Part shown: in pieces, positions 20,545-29,693 of the stretch
Layout of the letters: each line of letters opens with the position of its first letter
Numbering within the stretch: position 1 is the first letter of the stretch
Assembly: GCF_020662265.1 (NCBI RefSeq)
Contig: NZ_VEWM01000018.1
Coordinates: forward strand, 1-60,696
Direction: 5' to 3'
Length of the DNA stretch: 60,696 nt
Origin: Psychrobacter sp. I-STPA6b
GTDB lineage: Bacteria; Pseudomonadota; Gammaproteobacteria; Pseudomonadales; Moraxellaceae
The notes under the pieces: generated by a model
Databases searched by the model: none
Seen by the model: only the letters and a program-made list of their open reading frames with translations
Told to the model about the DNA's origin: nothing
Program-made: the position numbers and the translations under genes

Positions 20545-20597
20545 ATCTATATTTCTCTAAGTTTCATTACCCTGAGTCATCATTTTATCCTTAATAT

Positions 20598-21158
20598 CTA
20601 GCGTATTTTATTTATCCAGCTCATGTCGTGGGGTAGTCCTAATGGTCTATTCTTAGTTGGTATCAAACGCTGTTGATAATCAAGCTGATGCAATTTGATA
20701 TTTGCGAAATTAGCATAGTCTTTCTTCTCTAATGATGTTACTTGCATCAGCTCCTTCAAGATACTCGCTGGGCAGTCATTTTTTAAAGTCTTCCAGAGCA
20801 GAGCATGGTTAACATCACGCATAAATGCTAATTGTAAGACTTCAGCCCATGCCATCTTTTTCATGTCCCAGTCATTACTAGTACTGATGATAAACGGTTG
20901 ACGAAGATCTGCTTCAAACTGCATGGCACTACGCATTCGTTCAAACGAGTAGTAATAGTAATAGGTATTTTGGATTTCAATTAAGCGAATTGGTGGTTTG
21001 TGATAGTCATCAACCCGAGACAAGTTGATATTTCGATGATCTATTCGGCAATTTAACCATGCTTTATATGCCAATTCAGCAACTTTATGAACGCTGATAC
21101 AGTGTTTATTAGGAATTAGAAAGCGATGCCGTGATTTCACCTTATCATTCTTTGCCAT
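20598..21158 (-). CDS. Small accessory protein of recombinase module
   Basis: A 186-residue protein. I place the start at the ATG at 21158 (MAKNDKVKSRHRF) because AAAGGTG lies just upstream; an in-frame TTG at 21179 has none. No known domain is certain. The middle (NLSRVDDYHKPPIRLIEI, then YYYYYSFERM) loosely recalls the Srx/ParB nuclease-like fold, which is only a suggestion. The N-terminus is basic and could bind DNA. It precedes the two large recombinases on the same strand. Small proteins of this kind accompany other multi-recombinase transposons and islands, such as TnpC of Tn554, where they aid strand or site choice. Confidence 0.72.
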   Translation of the reverse strand: MAKNDKVKSRHRFLIPNKHCISVHKVAELAYKAWLNCRIDHRNINLSRVDDYHKPPIRLIEIQNTYYYYYSFERMRSAMQFEADLRQPFIISTSNDWDMKKMAWAEVLQLAFMRDVNHALLWKTLKNDCPASILKELMQVTSLEKKDYANFANIKLHQLDYQQRLIPTKNRPLGLPHDMSWINKIR

Positions 21159-21202
21159 AACGCACCTTTGAGCTATCAATTGTCTAACTGTTAATAGATT
21201 AC

Positions 21203-22654
21203 TTAAGTAAGCATATAAACCGTCGCTCGCCCTTTGCCATGACGTTTAATAAGTTGTAACGTGACCAAACTGTTTAATACATTATATGCTCGAGTTTTTT
21301 CCACGCTTAACAACACCATAACATCTTGACGACTTATAGATTCAACTTCTAGAAGCTGAAGCAACACTTTTTGTTGATCCAATTCCAAATGCTGATAATC
21401 GTCCGTAATCGTCCGTAATCGTCCGTAATCGTCCGTAATCGTCCGCAAAGCATCATCAGATGGTTCATTTTTTACATCGGCAGACGATTTTTGAGTCAAA
21501 CTTTGAGCGTAGTCTTGAACATGAGTCACTCGCATCAGCTCAACATTGATAAAATCATTTTTTTCTTCAATAATTGGTGTCGGTAAACCTGCTTGTACGC
21601 AGGTATCATGGATGCGATTGATGCCACTGCCCCACTGTTCAATATAGCCAAGAAGCTTAAAGACTCTAGCAATGGCTCGATTGCGAATTTCTGAACGCCC
21701 TGCATATAAATCACTGACTGTCAGATTTGGCATCAAACCACCAGCAGAGACGATATTCACCATGTCATCATACACAGCAACTTTAATATTGCGTCCAAAG
21801 TTGCTGTAATCACGATGTACATAGGCATTAACTAATGCCTCACGAATGGCAGGTAGAGGTATCTCTAACGTATCTTGACGCTGTAGCCCGTTAATCTCTC
21901 CGTTTAGATTGAGATGATTTTGCACAAATATTTGAGCTTGCTCTAACTGAGTGAACAAGTCGTCTGTATACTCTTTGCGGTCTAAAAAGACCTGCATGGT
22001 AGAACCCTTAAATCGAGCACATTGCGTGCTGACATGTTCAAAATAGCCAAGCAAAATCAGCAAACCAAAAGTGGGGTATTCTTTATCATCTACTATTGTT
22101 AAAAGTTTTAAATTTAGGAGTTTGGCCTTATCTAATAGCAAGCCTGCTGACTCAAACCGCTGTTTAAGGCCTGTGATGTCTAAACTTTTAAAATCCACGT
22201 CAAAATAAGGTTGCTCGTCAAAACTGAGGTGCTGACGTTGGCGTTCCAATTCTGCCACATAATAGGCATCTGCCAAACGGTTACTACTACCAATACGAAT
22301 AAACACTCCATCTGACTTTCCAAGAAACTTTAGATAGTAAGGTATGGATGCACCTCGCCTGACTTCTATTACTAATAAGATTTTACCTTCAAGATTTAAC
22401 GCATAAATATCAGGATTGATGGTTGGGCTAATTCGCTCAAACAAACTGGCATAAATACGCTCTTCAAGATCTAATATTGATGATTCATCAATACCCAGTA
22501 ATGAGCCATCATCATCAACACCAATCAGTAAACGCCCACCACTGGTATTAGCAAATGCCACAATGGTTTTGGCAATTTGATCGTATCTCGGCAACTCACG
22601 TTTAAACTCTAATGTTTTGCTTTCGCCGGTAGAAATGAGGGCTAGCCAATCCAT
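21203..22654 (-). CDS. AlbA_2/Schlafen-type ATP-binding protein with winged helix
   Basis: A 483-residue protein. The N-terminal AlbA_2 domain has the hallmark GESKTLEFKREL (about residues 10-21) and FANTSGGRLLIGVDD. A GHKL-like HATPase_c_4 domain at about 265-365 contains IREALVNAYVHRDYS and the glycine-rich EQWGSGINRI. The last 60 residues look like a winged helix-turn-helix (SRQDVMVLLSVEKTRAYNVL). Such proteins are transcriptional regulators or nucleic-acid-binding factors common on mobile elements. The linker between the ATPase and the winged helix is encoded by a 10-bp tandem repeat (21396-21445). The ATG has AGGA eight bases upstream. It is the first gene of the island's minus-strand series, 44 bp upstream of the small accessory gene, and could regulate the recombinases. 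Confidence 0.88.
   Translation of the reverse strand: MDWLALISTGESKTLEFKRELPRYDQIAKTIVAFANTSGGRLLIGVDDDGSLLGIDESSILDLEERIYASLFERISPTINPDIYALNLEGKILLVIEVRRGASIPYYLKFLGKSDGVFIRIGSSNRLADAYYVAELERQRQHLSFDEQPYFDVDFKSLDITGLKQRFESAGLLLDKAKLLNLKLLTIVDDKEYPTFGLLILLGYFEHVSTQCARFKGSTMQVFLDRKEYTDDLFTQLEQAQIFVQNHLNLNGEINGLQRQDTLEIPLPAIREALVNAYVHRDYSNFGRNIKVAVYDDMVNIVSAGGLMPNLTVSDLYAGRSEIRNRAIARVFKLLGYIEQWGSGINRIHDTCVQAGLPTPIIEEKNDFINVELMRVTHVQDYAQSLTQKSSADVKNEPSDDALRTITDDYGRLRTITDDYQHLELDQQKVLLQLLEVESISRQDVMVLLSVEKTRAYNVLNSLVTLQLIKRHGKGRATVYMLT
21396..21445. repeat. 10-bp tandem repeat inside AlbA_2 gene
   Basis: Four perfect copies of GTCCGTAATC at 21401-21440, flanked by a half copy on each side, give five unit lengths. 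The unit is not a multiple of three, so gaining or losing one or two copies shifts the reading frame. In both alternative frames I find a stop shortly after the repeat (RC stops at 21349-21351 and 21342-21344). Either change would remove the winged helix. The present copy number is in frame. Confidence 0.93.
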
Positions 22655-23090
22655 GTTTTTATCCTATTGCTGGTTACTCAATCCGTCGCTCACAAATAAA
22701 TACACCCTAAACTTTTAAAGTTATTAGGAATCTCGACTATGATATAAAAATGATTATGTTTAAAAGGAATTGATTATTATTAAGGTATTGTGTAATAAAT
22801 TAATTATACCTAGATTCGTATTGACTCAAAAGCTACCCTGCAAAAAGGATACCCCTAATCATCCTAGTTATATAAACGATCTAAAATTCGCTCGCTCTAT
22901 ATCTAGTCTAATGATATGAGACATTAACAATCACAATAATGCAATTTTTACTTCTAACGCAATGGGGGAGAACAAAATCATCATAACGATAAAAATATTA
23001 TGTGTCAAAATTATTATATTTACAGTGACTAAAATATCAAAATATTCTTAAATATTATCAATTAATTGTAACAATATAAGAAAACAAAAA

Positions 23091-23123
23091 AGCTATATCC
23101 CTTTAAAATAAAGGGGTATAGCT
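23091..23123 (-). terminator. Hairpin terminator
   Basis: A 14-15 bp stem (AGCTATATCCCTTTA pairing with TAAAGGGGTATAGCT, one wobble) closes a three-base loop. On the minus strand the stem is followed by a run of T residues (A-rich 23082-23091 on plus), the layout of an intrinsic terminator. It would stop leftward transcription coming from the chromosome before it enters the island. Confidence 0.7.
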
Positions 23124-23528
23124 TAATATTTCTTTAGGTAAATTTATTACACAACATTGCCAAGGTTGGGGTTTGAGTTTTAGGCACAGCACTAACGAGC
23201 TACCATTGACTCATACCGCTATAAACTGGATGATCGTATTTGGTTAAATCATTCACTTGAGCCTATTAATACTACATTATCAATAAATATGTCTCTGTAC
23301 ACTGCTGACGATCAGCTAGTAACGAGCCATAGGAATATCCTATATAGTTTTCTGGACTCTAAATAATAGACTATGTCTATAGTAAAACCTTGTACTTTTG
23401 AATAAACAAGCCAAAAATAGATTATTAATAATGAGCAAGCAACATAATAAACGAGTTGCAGAGATAAAAATTTGCTCAAGTTGTTTATAAAAGGATTAGG
23501 TTTAAAGTAAATAGAAATTATTTTATTT

Positions 23529-23723
23529 TTATTTTTTTAACGTATTACAGCAATCAATATATTTATAAATATATATTTCAGATTCAGACACCTCCTCACA
23601 TGAACAACAAATCCTCCATAATAAAACTTCTGCAAATTTAAATGATATGTTTGAAAGACATCCTTCTGCTCCTAGAAGCCACTGGATGTATTGCCTAGTA
23701 TGATTTAGGATTAACTATATATG
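23529..23723 (-). pseudogene. Possible remnant ORF without start codon
   Basis: An open frame of about 64 codons between stops, with no ATG, GTG or usable TTG at its head. The translation includes RQYIQWLLGAEGCLSN and FAEVLLWRICCSCEE, which looks more like helical protein than random AT-rich sequence. It ends 200 bp from the LD-carboxypeptidase gene on the same strand. It may be the 3' stub of a gene broken when the island inserted, or chance. Confidence 0.25.
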
Positions 23724-23729
23724 CCATTA

Positions 23730-24926
23730 TCAGCTCATGCTATGAGATAAATCAAAACTATCCATCCATAATGCCTCTGTATAAACAGCTCTACTATCAA
23801 TAGTTGGATAGTTAGCAAACTCTAGCTTAAAGCTCTCATTATCCAGACATGTCAATGTACACCTTGCCCCGAGTGGAAAACTAAATTTATTAGCAACATG
23901 ACCAAAGGGCAAACCCATAAAGACTGGTAAATTCGTTACTTTGTGCAACTGCTCCACCACTTCTAATAAATCATAACGTTTGTCATATCCATCCACACCC
24001 ATCGCACTAAATGCCCCTAATACAATGGCTTGTTGATACTGAAATGCTCCTGCCAAATATAACGAATATAACATCCGCTCTATACGGTACGGCTGCTCAC
24101 CCACATCCTCCAAAAATACAATGCCACCTTGCGGTTGAGGCAAATAGGGACTACCCACCAGTGCAGATACCACACTAAGATTACCACCCCATATTGTTCC
24201 TGTCATTACAGAAGACATGGCTGTAGATTTTGGTAACCTTGACCAAACTCTACCAGAGTTCACAGTGATAGATAAATTGGACTGTGTTAATGCCTGTACA
24301 AAATAACGACAGCTCTGTTGATCAGCTTCATCAAGCATCTCCTTTCCAAATTCACCATATAACATAGGTGCTGACAAACTACTCATACCGCCTTGAGCCA
24401 ATAAAGCACACTGCACAGCTGTTACATCGCTAAAACCTGCCAATATCGTACCATGCTCGTTCATAACTCGACCCAAACTCGCCCAATCTACCAGTGGCAA
24501 AACCCGCATCGCTCCATAACCACCACGCAAACCCAGCAACAGTTTTGGTGCCATAACCCCACCTGTAGCAATATTTTGTAAATCACTGGCTCGTTGAGCA
24601 TCAGTACCTGCAAAACGCAAAAATTGACGTTGCACAATATCAGGGTTAGCAATGTCAAAACCAGCACACATTAACCGTTTTAGTGCAACTTGATTACGCT
24701 GTAAATCTGTGCCAACATTTGAGCAGGCAAATAAGCGAGTAGAGATACTTGCAGGATAACATGTCTTGTTCTTTTGCCCTGCGCTGAGCAATGCTGTTTT
24801 CTGATATGGCTCTGTTGAGGCAACAGCATCAGACTGCGCTCTACTGGTTAAACTAATACCACTTGCACCACCAATCAACGTTGCAGCCAAACCTTTTAAT
24901 ATTTGTCTTCTCTGATAGTTTGCCAT
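23730..24926 (-). CDS. ldcA: LD-carboxypeptidase (S66), Tat-exported
   Basis: A peptidase-S66 enzyme that removes the terminal D-Ala from murein tetrapeptides during cell-wall recycling. The N-terminus has a twin-arginine signal (YQRRQILKG, then a hydrophobic stretch ending near SRAQS), so it is predicted to be periplasmic. E. coli LdcA is cytoplasmic, so this differs. Family marks are LRGGYGAMR and the nucleophile Ser in GFSDVTA. The length of about 398 residues suits S66 plus signal. I prefer the ATG at 24926; a TTG at 24941 is in frame. It is the first housekeeping gene beside the island. Confidence 0.85.
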   Translation of the reverse strand: MANYQRRQILKGLAATLIGGASGISLTSRAQSDAVASTEPYQKTALLSAGQKNKTCYPASISTRLFACSNVGTDLQRNQVALKRLMCAGFDIANPDIVQRQFLRFAGTDAQRASDLQNIATGGVMAPKLLLGLRGGYGAMRVLPLVDWASLGRVMNEHGTILAGFSDVTAVQCALLAQGGMSSLSAPMLYGEFGKEMLDEADQQSCRYFVQALTQSNLSITVNSGRVWSRLPKSTAMSSVMTGTIWGGNLSVVSALVGSPYLPQPQGGIVFLEDVGEQPYRIERMLYSLYLAGAFQYQQAIVLGAFSAMGVDGYDKRYDLLEVVEQLHKVTNLPVFMGLPFGHVANKFSFPLGARCTLTCLDNESFKLEFANYPTIDSRAVYTEALWMDSFDLSHSMS

Positions 24927-25078
24927 ACTTTTATCACTCAATAGTTTATGGTCTATTTAGGTAAAACCTAAGTCATCATATTTATGCCGTTTATATACTG
25001 TTAATCGCATCAATCTTCTAACATACCCCAAAAAATTTGCTACTATATTAAATATATTAACATTTAGGTGATGAAATC

Positions 25079-25612
25079 ATGGCAAAAAATGCCCTACAGG
25101 CTCAACTACTGAAAGCTGGACTGGTGGACAGCAAAAAAGTAAAAAAACTGAACAAGCAAACACAACATGCCAAGCGTACTGGAAATGCGCCTGATCTTGA
25201 AACTAAGAAAGCATTAGCAGAAGCTCAAGCACAAAAAGTAGCCAAAGACCAGTTGCTGAATCAACAAAAGCAACAGTTGCTAGAGCAAAAAATGCTAAAA
25301 GCCAATGTCATCCAAATGATTAAGCAACATCAAATTACAGATACACAAGGTGATGTTAACTATCAATTTGTCGATGACACAAAAATAAAAAAAATCGCTG
25401 TGACCCAAAAGCTATATGATCAAATCGTTGCTGGTCATGTTGTCATTGCCCGCCTAGAAGAAAGCTACGCACTACTCCCCTACCCACTGGCAGAGCGTAT
25501 CAATGAAAAAATGCAAGGCTTTATTGTTGTATCGAACGATAAAGCAGATAATGAACCAGCAGAAGATGACCCTTATGCTGCCTATGTCATTCCAGATGAC
25601 TTGATGTGGTAA
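25079..25612 (+). CDS. DUF2058 family protein
   Basis: A 177-residue protein of the YaiL/DUF2058 family. The typical opening MAKNALQAQLLKAGLVDSKK is followed by a long Gln/Lys/Ala-rich helix (residues 20-75, probably a coiled coil), then a small folded domain with QHQITDTQGDVNYQF and ending in YAAYVIPDDLMW. The family is cytoplasmic, widespread in gamma-proteobacteria and has no established biochemical role. AGGTGATG lies just upstream of the ATG. It is divergent from the LD-carboxypeptidase gene. Confidence 0.9.
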   Translation: MAKNALQAQLLKAGLVDSKKVKKLNKQTQHAKRTGNAPDLETKKALAEAQAQKVAKDQLLNQQKQQLLEQKMLKANVIQMIKQHQITDTQGDVNYQFVDDTKIKKIAVTQKLYDQIVAGHVVIARLEESYALLPYPLAERINEKMQGFIVVSNDKADNEPAEDDPYAAYVIPDDLMW

Positions 25613-25795
25613 TATCTAGTTGTAACAATAACAGGTTAGCATCATATGAGATATGGAACATATAATCCGCTTATATTGCTCTGTAGGGTTATTGAGGTTA
25701 TATGATGGCAAAATGTAAGTCGAGTTTACACATGTTCCAAAACATAGTATATTGAGAATCACTTCATTTTAACTAACAAAAAGGAATATGTAACT

Positions 25796-25945
25796 ATGTC
25801 AAATACTGATCCAACTACCAAAATGTCACCTAAAGATATCAATCAGGACCATCTTGATAGTAGTGAGCAACAGCATACTGATGACTCGGCTTTAGAGATG
25901 ATGAAAGGTATGCACGATCATGAAAGTCATGATGAAGATGACTAA
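25796..25945 (+). CDS. Small acidic protein, 49 residues
   Basis: A short ORF that ends in a histidine- and aspartate-rich tail (KGMHDHESHDEDD). AAGGA lies about ten bases before the ATG. The whole peptide is hydrophilic and probably disordered; the tail could bind metal, which is a guess. It stands alone between DUF2058 and fabI with its own spacer on both sides. No family is recognised. Confidence 0.55.
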   Translation: MSNTDPTTKMSPKDINQDHLDSSEQQHTDDSALEMMKGMHDHESHDEDD

Positions 25946-26117
25946 ACATCTTGATGCCTTTTTAGCATAAAATAAATATTTGATTTCTATAAGACCTTAA
26001 AAATGGTGTATCACATCATATAGCATGTAGCTATCATTGAGGGATACACCATCTTTATTTTATGACTACCTTGTTTTATGACTGCCTTTCAGTATTTTCT
26101 TACATTAAAACTGATGA

Positions 26118-26927
26118 TTATCCGTCTTGCTCATTTGCTAACAGCATTTTTTCACTCATCCCCACTGTATTAAAGCCAGCATCTACAAATAAAATCTCAC
26201 CTGTAATCCCCGATGCCCAAGGTGATAATAAAAATAGAGCTGCATTACCCACTTCCATCTGAGTAATATTGCGCTGTAATGGGGCGATTTTTTCATTCAT
26301 ATCTAGCATCTTACGAAATGACTGAATACCACTGGCAGCTAAAGTACGAATTGGACCTGCAGAGATGGCATTCACACGGATACCTTCTGCACCAAGCGAA
26401 GATGCTAAATAACGAACACTGGCTTCTAAACTCGCTTTTGCCATACCCATTACGTTATAGTTTGGTAATACTGAGATACTACCTTCATAGGTTAAAGTCA
26501 ATAATGAGCCATGTCTTTTTGCAAGCAATGCCCGTGATGCTTTTGCTAAAGCAACAAAGCTATATGCTGAGATGTCATGCGCTATCTGGCTACCTTCTCG
26601 TGTGGTTACTTCTGTAAAGTCACCATTAAGCTGATCCATCGGTGCAAAACCAATGGCATGTACAACACCATTGATACCATCACCCCAGTGTGCCTCTACC
26701 TCAGCAAAACAAGCTGCGATAGACTCATCTGATGCGACATCACAAGGTAATACCATCTCTGCACCAAACTGCTCAGCCGCCATATCGACGCGTTTTTTTA
26801 TTTTGTCATTTGGATATGTCAAGATAAGCGATGCACCTTCACGATGTAGTGCTTCAGCGATTGCCCAAGCGATAGACAGTTTGCTAGCGATACCAGTTAC
26901 TACAAATCGTTGACCTTGTAATAGCAT
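26118..26927 (-). CDS. fabI: Enoyl-[acyl-carrier-protein] reductase (NADH) FabI
   Basis: A 269-residue short-chain reductase that performs the last step of each fatty-acid elongation round, reducing trans-2-enoyl-ACP with NADH. It starts with the FabI-type nucleotide-binding segment [16 protein letters not shown] rather than the GxxxGxG of common SDRs. The catalytic pair is in [14 protein letters not shown] (Y-x6-K), and the family stretch [16 protein letters not shown] is present. It is the usual target of triclosan. TAGGAAAT precedes the ATG. It is monocistronic and convergent with the small acidic ORF. Confidence 0.96.
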   Translation of the reverse strand: MLLQGQRFVVTGIASKLSIAWAIAEALHREGASLILTYPNDKIKKRVDMAAEQFGAEMVLPCDVASDESIAACFAEVEAHWGDGINGVVHAIGFAPMDQLNGDFTEVTTREGSQIAHDISAYSFVALAKASRALLAKRHGSLLTLTYEGSISVLPNYNVMGMAKASLEASVRYLASSLGAEGIRVNAISAGPIRTLAASGIQSFRKMLDMNEKIAPLQRNITQMEVGNAALFLLSPWASGITGEILFVDAGFNTVGMSEKMLLANEQDG

Positions 26928-27167
26928 ATTATTTCCTATAGTAGAGTGTATTTGTTAAGTTAAAGTATCTATTACTGATATAGAAATAGATACACTAATT
27001 TGCTGAGTTTAGTTTACATCTGTATTCTCAGTCAAGTGCGTTATCTCAACATTTATAGAGTTCTTGTATATTTTACTGTTTTTTACACAGACTTTTTACG
27101 AAAAATCCTTTACAAATTAAGATTTACCGTTAAGCTATAGCCACGTTTTATTACTCTGATATCTGCC

Positions 27168-27749
27168 ATGTCTGAAAAAACTTTTGCAAATGAATCTATA
27201 TACCGTCAACTGATTGCTTCTACAGGTGAGAACCTTGAGCGTGAGGGGCTAATAGATACGCCCATTCGTGCCGCCAAAGCATTCGATTATCTCACTCAGG
27301 GCTATCAACAAACGCTCGAAGAAGTGACCAATAAAGCCGTATTCCCTTCTGATAATAAAGAGCTGGTACTGATACAAAATATTGAATTCTATTCATTATG
27401 TGAGCATCATATGTTGCCATTTCATGGTGTCGCTCATGTGGGCTACTTGCCTGATGGTCAAGTCATTGGCTTATCTAAGGTAGCACGTATTATTGATATG
27501 TATGCCAGACGTTTACAAATCCAAGAGAACCTATCACAGCAGGTTGCAGATGCCATCATGGAAGTAACCGCATGTCGTGGTGTCGCTGTTGTGATGGATG
27601 CGTCACATATGTGTATGATGATGCGAGGGGTTAATAAACAACACTCAACGACTCGCAGCACTGCCATGATTGGTGAGTTTACAACCAATAACCAAGCTCG
27701 TACTGAGTTTTTGGCGGCTGTCCCCAAACGTCAACCTAGCTTTGGTTAA
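27168..27749 (+). CDS. folE: GTP cyclohydrolase I
   Basis: A 193-residue enzyme that converts GTP to 7,8-dihydroneopterin triphosphate, the first step of folate (and queuosine-type) biosynthesis. Zinc ligands are in [10 protein letters not shown] and later in [21 protein letters not shown] and [10 protein letters not shown] are conserved active-site segments. The length is normal for the type IA enzyme. The Shine-Dalgarno is weak. It stands alone, divergent from fabI. Confidence 0.97.
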   Translation: MSEKTFANESIYRQLIASTGENLEREGLIDTPIRAAKAFDYLTQGYQQTLEEVTNKAVFPSDNKELVLIQNIEFYSLCEHHMLPFHGVAHVGYLPDGQVIGLSKVARIIDMYARRLQIQENLSQQVADAIMEVTACRGVAVVMDASHMCMMMRGVNKQHSTTRSTAMIGEFTTNNQARTEFLAAVPKRQPSFG

Positions 27750-27856
27750 TCACAACGGATAGTAGAGCTGTGCTGGTACTCATATTGATTTAACCAATTA
27801 CAAACTAGCCAGCACTAAGCCCTATCAGTGTATATATGACATGATGATGACTATTA

Positions 27857-29593
27857 TCATTGAAAAGCTGTGTGTACCAGCTTTTTGGTATACTCATGCT
27901 GGGGTTGTGTGAAGATGTCATGACTACTGGCAACCTCCACACAGCGCCCTTGTTGTAAGACCATGATACGCTGACATAGTGCCTTTACTACTTTAAGGTC
28001 ATGGCTAATAAATAAATAGCTAATGCCAAACTGTGCTTGAATCTCACGCAACAGCTTTACGACAGCAATCTGTGTGGTGCTATCTAGCGCTGAAGTCGGC
28101 TCATCTAATATCATTAATCGTGGGCGCATCACTAACGCTCGTGCTAGTGCCACTCGCTGTCTCTGTCCCCCTGACAGTTCATGTGGATAGCGATGCACAA
28201 AGTCTGCTGGTAGATGCACCGTGGCTAATGCCTCTAATACGGCTTGCTCACGTGTTACTTTATTAACCCCTTGTACCAATAGCCCTTCTTCAATAATTTG
28301 CATCACATTAAATCGAGGATTAATACTGGCAAAAGGGTCTTGAAATACCATCTGTACTTGAGTACGGAATTTCCTTAGAGAATTTTTGCTTAGGCTATTT
28401 ATATCTTTATCGGCAACCTGTATTGCACCATTGACGACTGCCTGAGCGCTTAACAATCGAGAGACAGCAAGTGCTGCTGTGGTTTTTCCTGAGCCAGACT
28501 CACCAACGATACCCAGTGCTTCACCCTGCTGTATGTAAATATCAAGTGCGCTTAATACGGTATTCCATTGTGTCACTTGTCCAAAGATGCCTTTTTTTGC
28601 TGGAAACTTGACAGACATTTGCTCTACATTCAGCACTGATTCACCAATCTCATTGGCTTGTGCCATCTGCTCAGCCAACACTTTATGCTCTCCAGACTGA
28701 CTTATTCGGTTATGATGGCTATATTTTTTAATCTCATCCATACTCAATGATGTACCAAAATCCTGCTGCATCAATATACGAGTATACTCAGTTTGAGGTG
28801 CATGAAAAATCGTTTCTGTACTACCCTGCTCTATCACTCGACCTTGCTGCATCACAATCAACTGACTGCTATAACGACGTACCAAATTTAAGTCATGGCT
28901 GATTAAAATCAATGCCATATCATGCTCACGCTTTAAGCGGTCAAGTAATGACAAAATATCATGCTGTAAAGTCACATCAAGGGCAGTTGTTGGCTCATCG
29001 GCAATTAAAACATCAGGGTTTTGTGCCAATGTCATTGCTATCATTACTCGTTGGCGTTGTCCACCTGATAGCTCATGTGGATAACGATTGAGTTTTTCTT
29101 CTGGTGCAATAATATTGACATCTTGTAATAGTGCTAGGCTACGTGCATGACGGTGTTTTTTAGCCACACCTGCCAACCTAAGACTCTCATTAAGCTGTTT
29201 ACCCACCTTATGCAATGGATTTAAAGCAGTCATTGGCTCTTGAAATATCAGACCAATCCTCTGTCCTCGCACTTGTTGCAAATGCTCGTTACGCTGTTTC
29301 AACTGTTTTAATGACATGTTAGGATTGCACTGTATTGGCAACTCACCATGACCTGCCAGCTCAACATGACCACTTATGCTTAGGCTATTTGGTAGCAAAC
29401 CCAATAAAGCCAAACTAGAAATCGACTTACCCGAACCTGACTCACCAACAATAGCAAGCGTCTCACCTTGATGTAGCTCATAAGATAAATCGTCAACTAA
29501 AGTCATTGCTGAGCTATGAATAGCGAGATTTTGAACGGATAGTTGTTTTGTCATTGAAGTTACGTTTGTCGAAGTTGTTACGGTTGCAGTCAT
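27857..29593 (-). CDS. Peptide ABC transporter, double ATPase subunit (YejF-like)
   Basis: A 578-residue protein with two complete ABC ATPase domains in tandem. Each has Walker A GESGSGKS/GESGSGKT (near residues 53 and 363), the LSGGQRQRV signature, and Walker B IADEPTTALD / ILDEPTSALD. Each domain ends in the oligopeptide-type C-terminal segment (QHEYTKKLV). This build is that of YejF/DppDF-type peptide or microcin C importers. The permease and binding-protein genes are not adjacent, so its partners must lie elsewhere or it acts with a distant system. It is cytoplasmic and attached to the inner membrane through the permeases. Confidence 0.92.
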   Translation of the reverse strand: MTATVTTSTNVTSMTKQLSVQNLAIHSSAMTLVDDLSYELHQGETLAIVGESGSGKSISSLALLGLLPNSLSISGHVELAGHGELPIQCNPNMSLKQLKQRNEHLQQVRGQRIGLIFQEPMTALNPLHKVGKQLNESLRLAGVAKKHRHARSLALLQDVNIIAPEEKLNRYPHELSGGQRQRVMIAMTLAQNPDVLIADEPTTALDVTLQHDILSLLDRLKREHDMALILISHDLNLVRRYSSQLIVMQQGRVIEQGSTETIFHAPQTEYTRILMQQDFGTSLSMDEIKKYSHHNRISQSGEHKVLAEQMAQANEIGESVLNVEQMSVKFPAKKGIFGQVTQWNTVLSALDIYIQQGEALGIVGESGSGKTTAALAVSRLLSAQAVVNGAIQVADKDINSLSKNSLRKFRTQVQMVFQDPFASINPRFNVMQIIEEGLLVQGVNKVTREQAVLEALATVHLPADFVHRYPHELSGGQRQRVALARALVMRPRLMILDEPTSALDSTTQIAVVKLLREIQAQFGISYLFISHDLKVVKALCQRIMVLQQGRCVEVASSHDIFTQPQHEYTKKLVHTAFQ

Positions 29594-29693
29594 GATGATG
29601 TGCTTTTAGATGGTAATTAGATAGGATAATAGAATAAGTGCATGGTGATAAGGCAAACAGCCAGATATTATCTGATTGTTATCACACTTTTTA

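Larger units (their letters stand above)
22655..23729. other. AT-rich gap of about 1.07 kb at island-chromosome boundary
   Basis: No intact gene is seen over 1,075 bp. The stretch is very AT-rich and contains a strong hairpin (23091-23123) and a start-less ORF of about 60 codons (23529-23723). It lies between the first island gene and the first housekeeping gene, so the island's right end or attachment site probably lies here. Without an empty-site sequence I cannot fix the point. Confidence 0.6.

Noticed and set aside
21396..21445. CRISPR-like repeats
   Set aside because: The units are head-to-tail with no spacers and lie within a coding gene. The same applies to the hexanucleotide tract at 48990-49060.
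23091..23123. Island attachment site
   Set aside because: The hairpin has A/T tracts placed as in intrinsic terminators and no second copy of its sequence was seen at the other island side.
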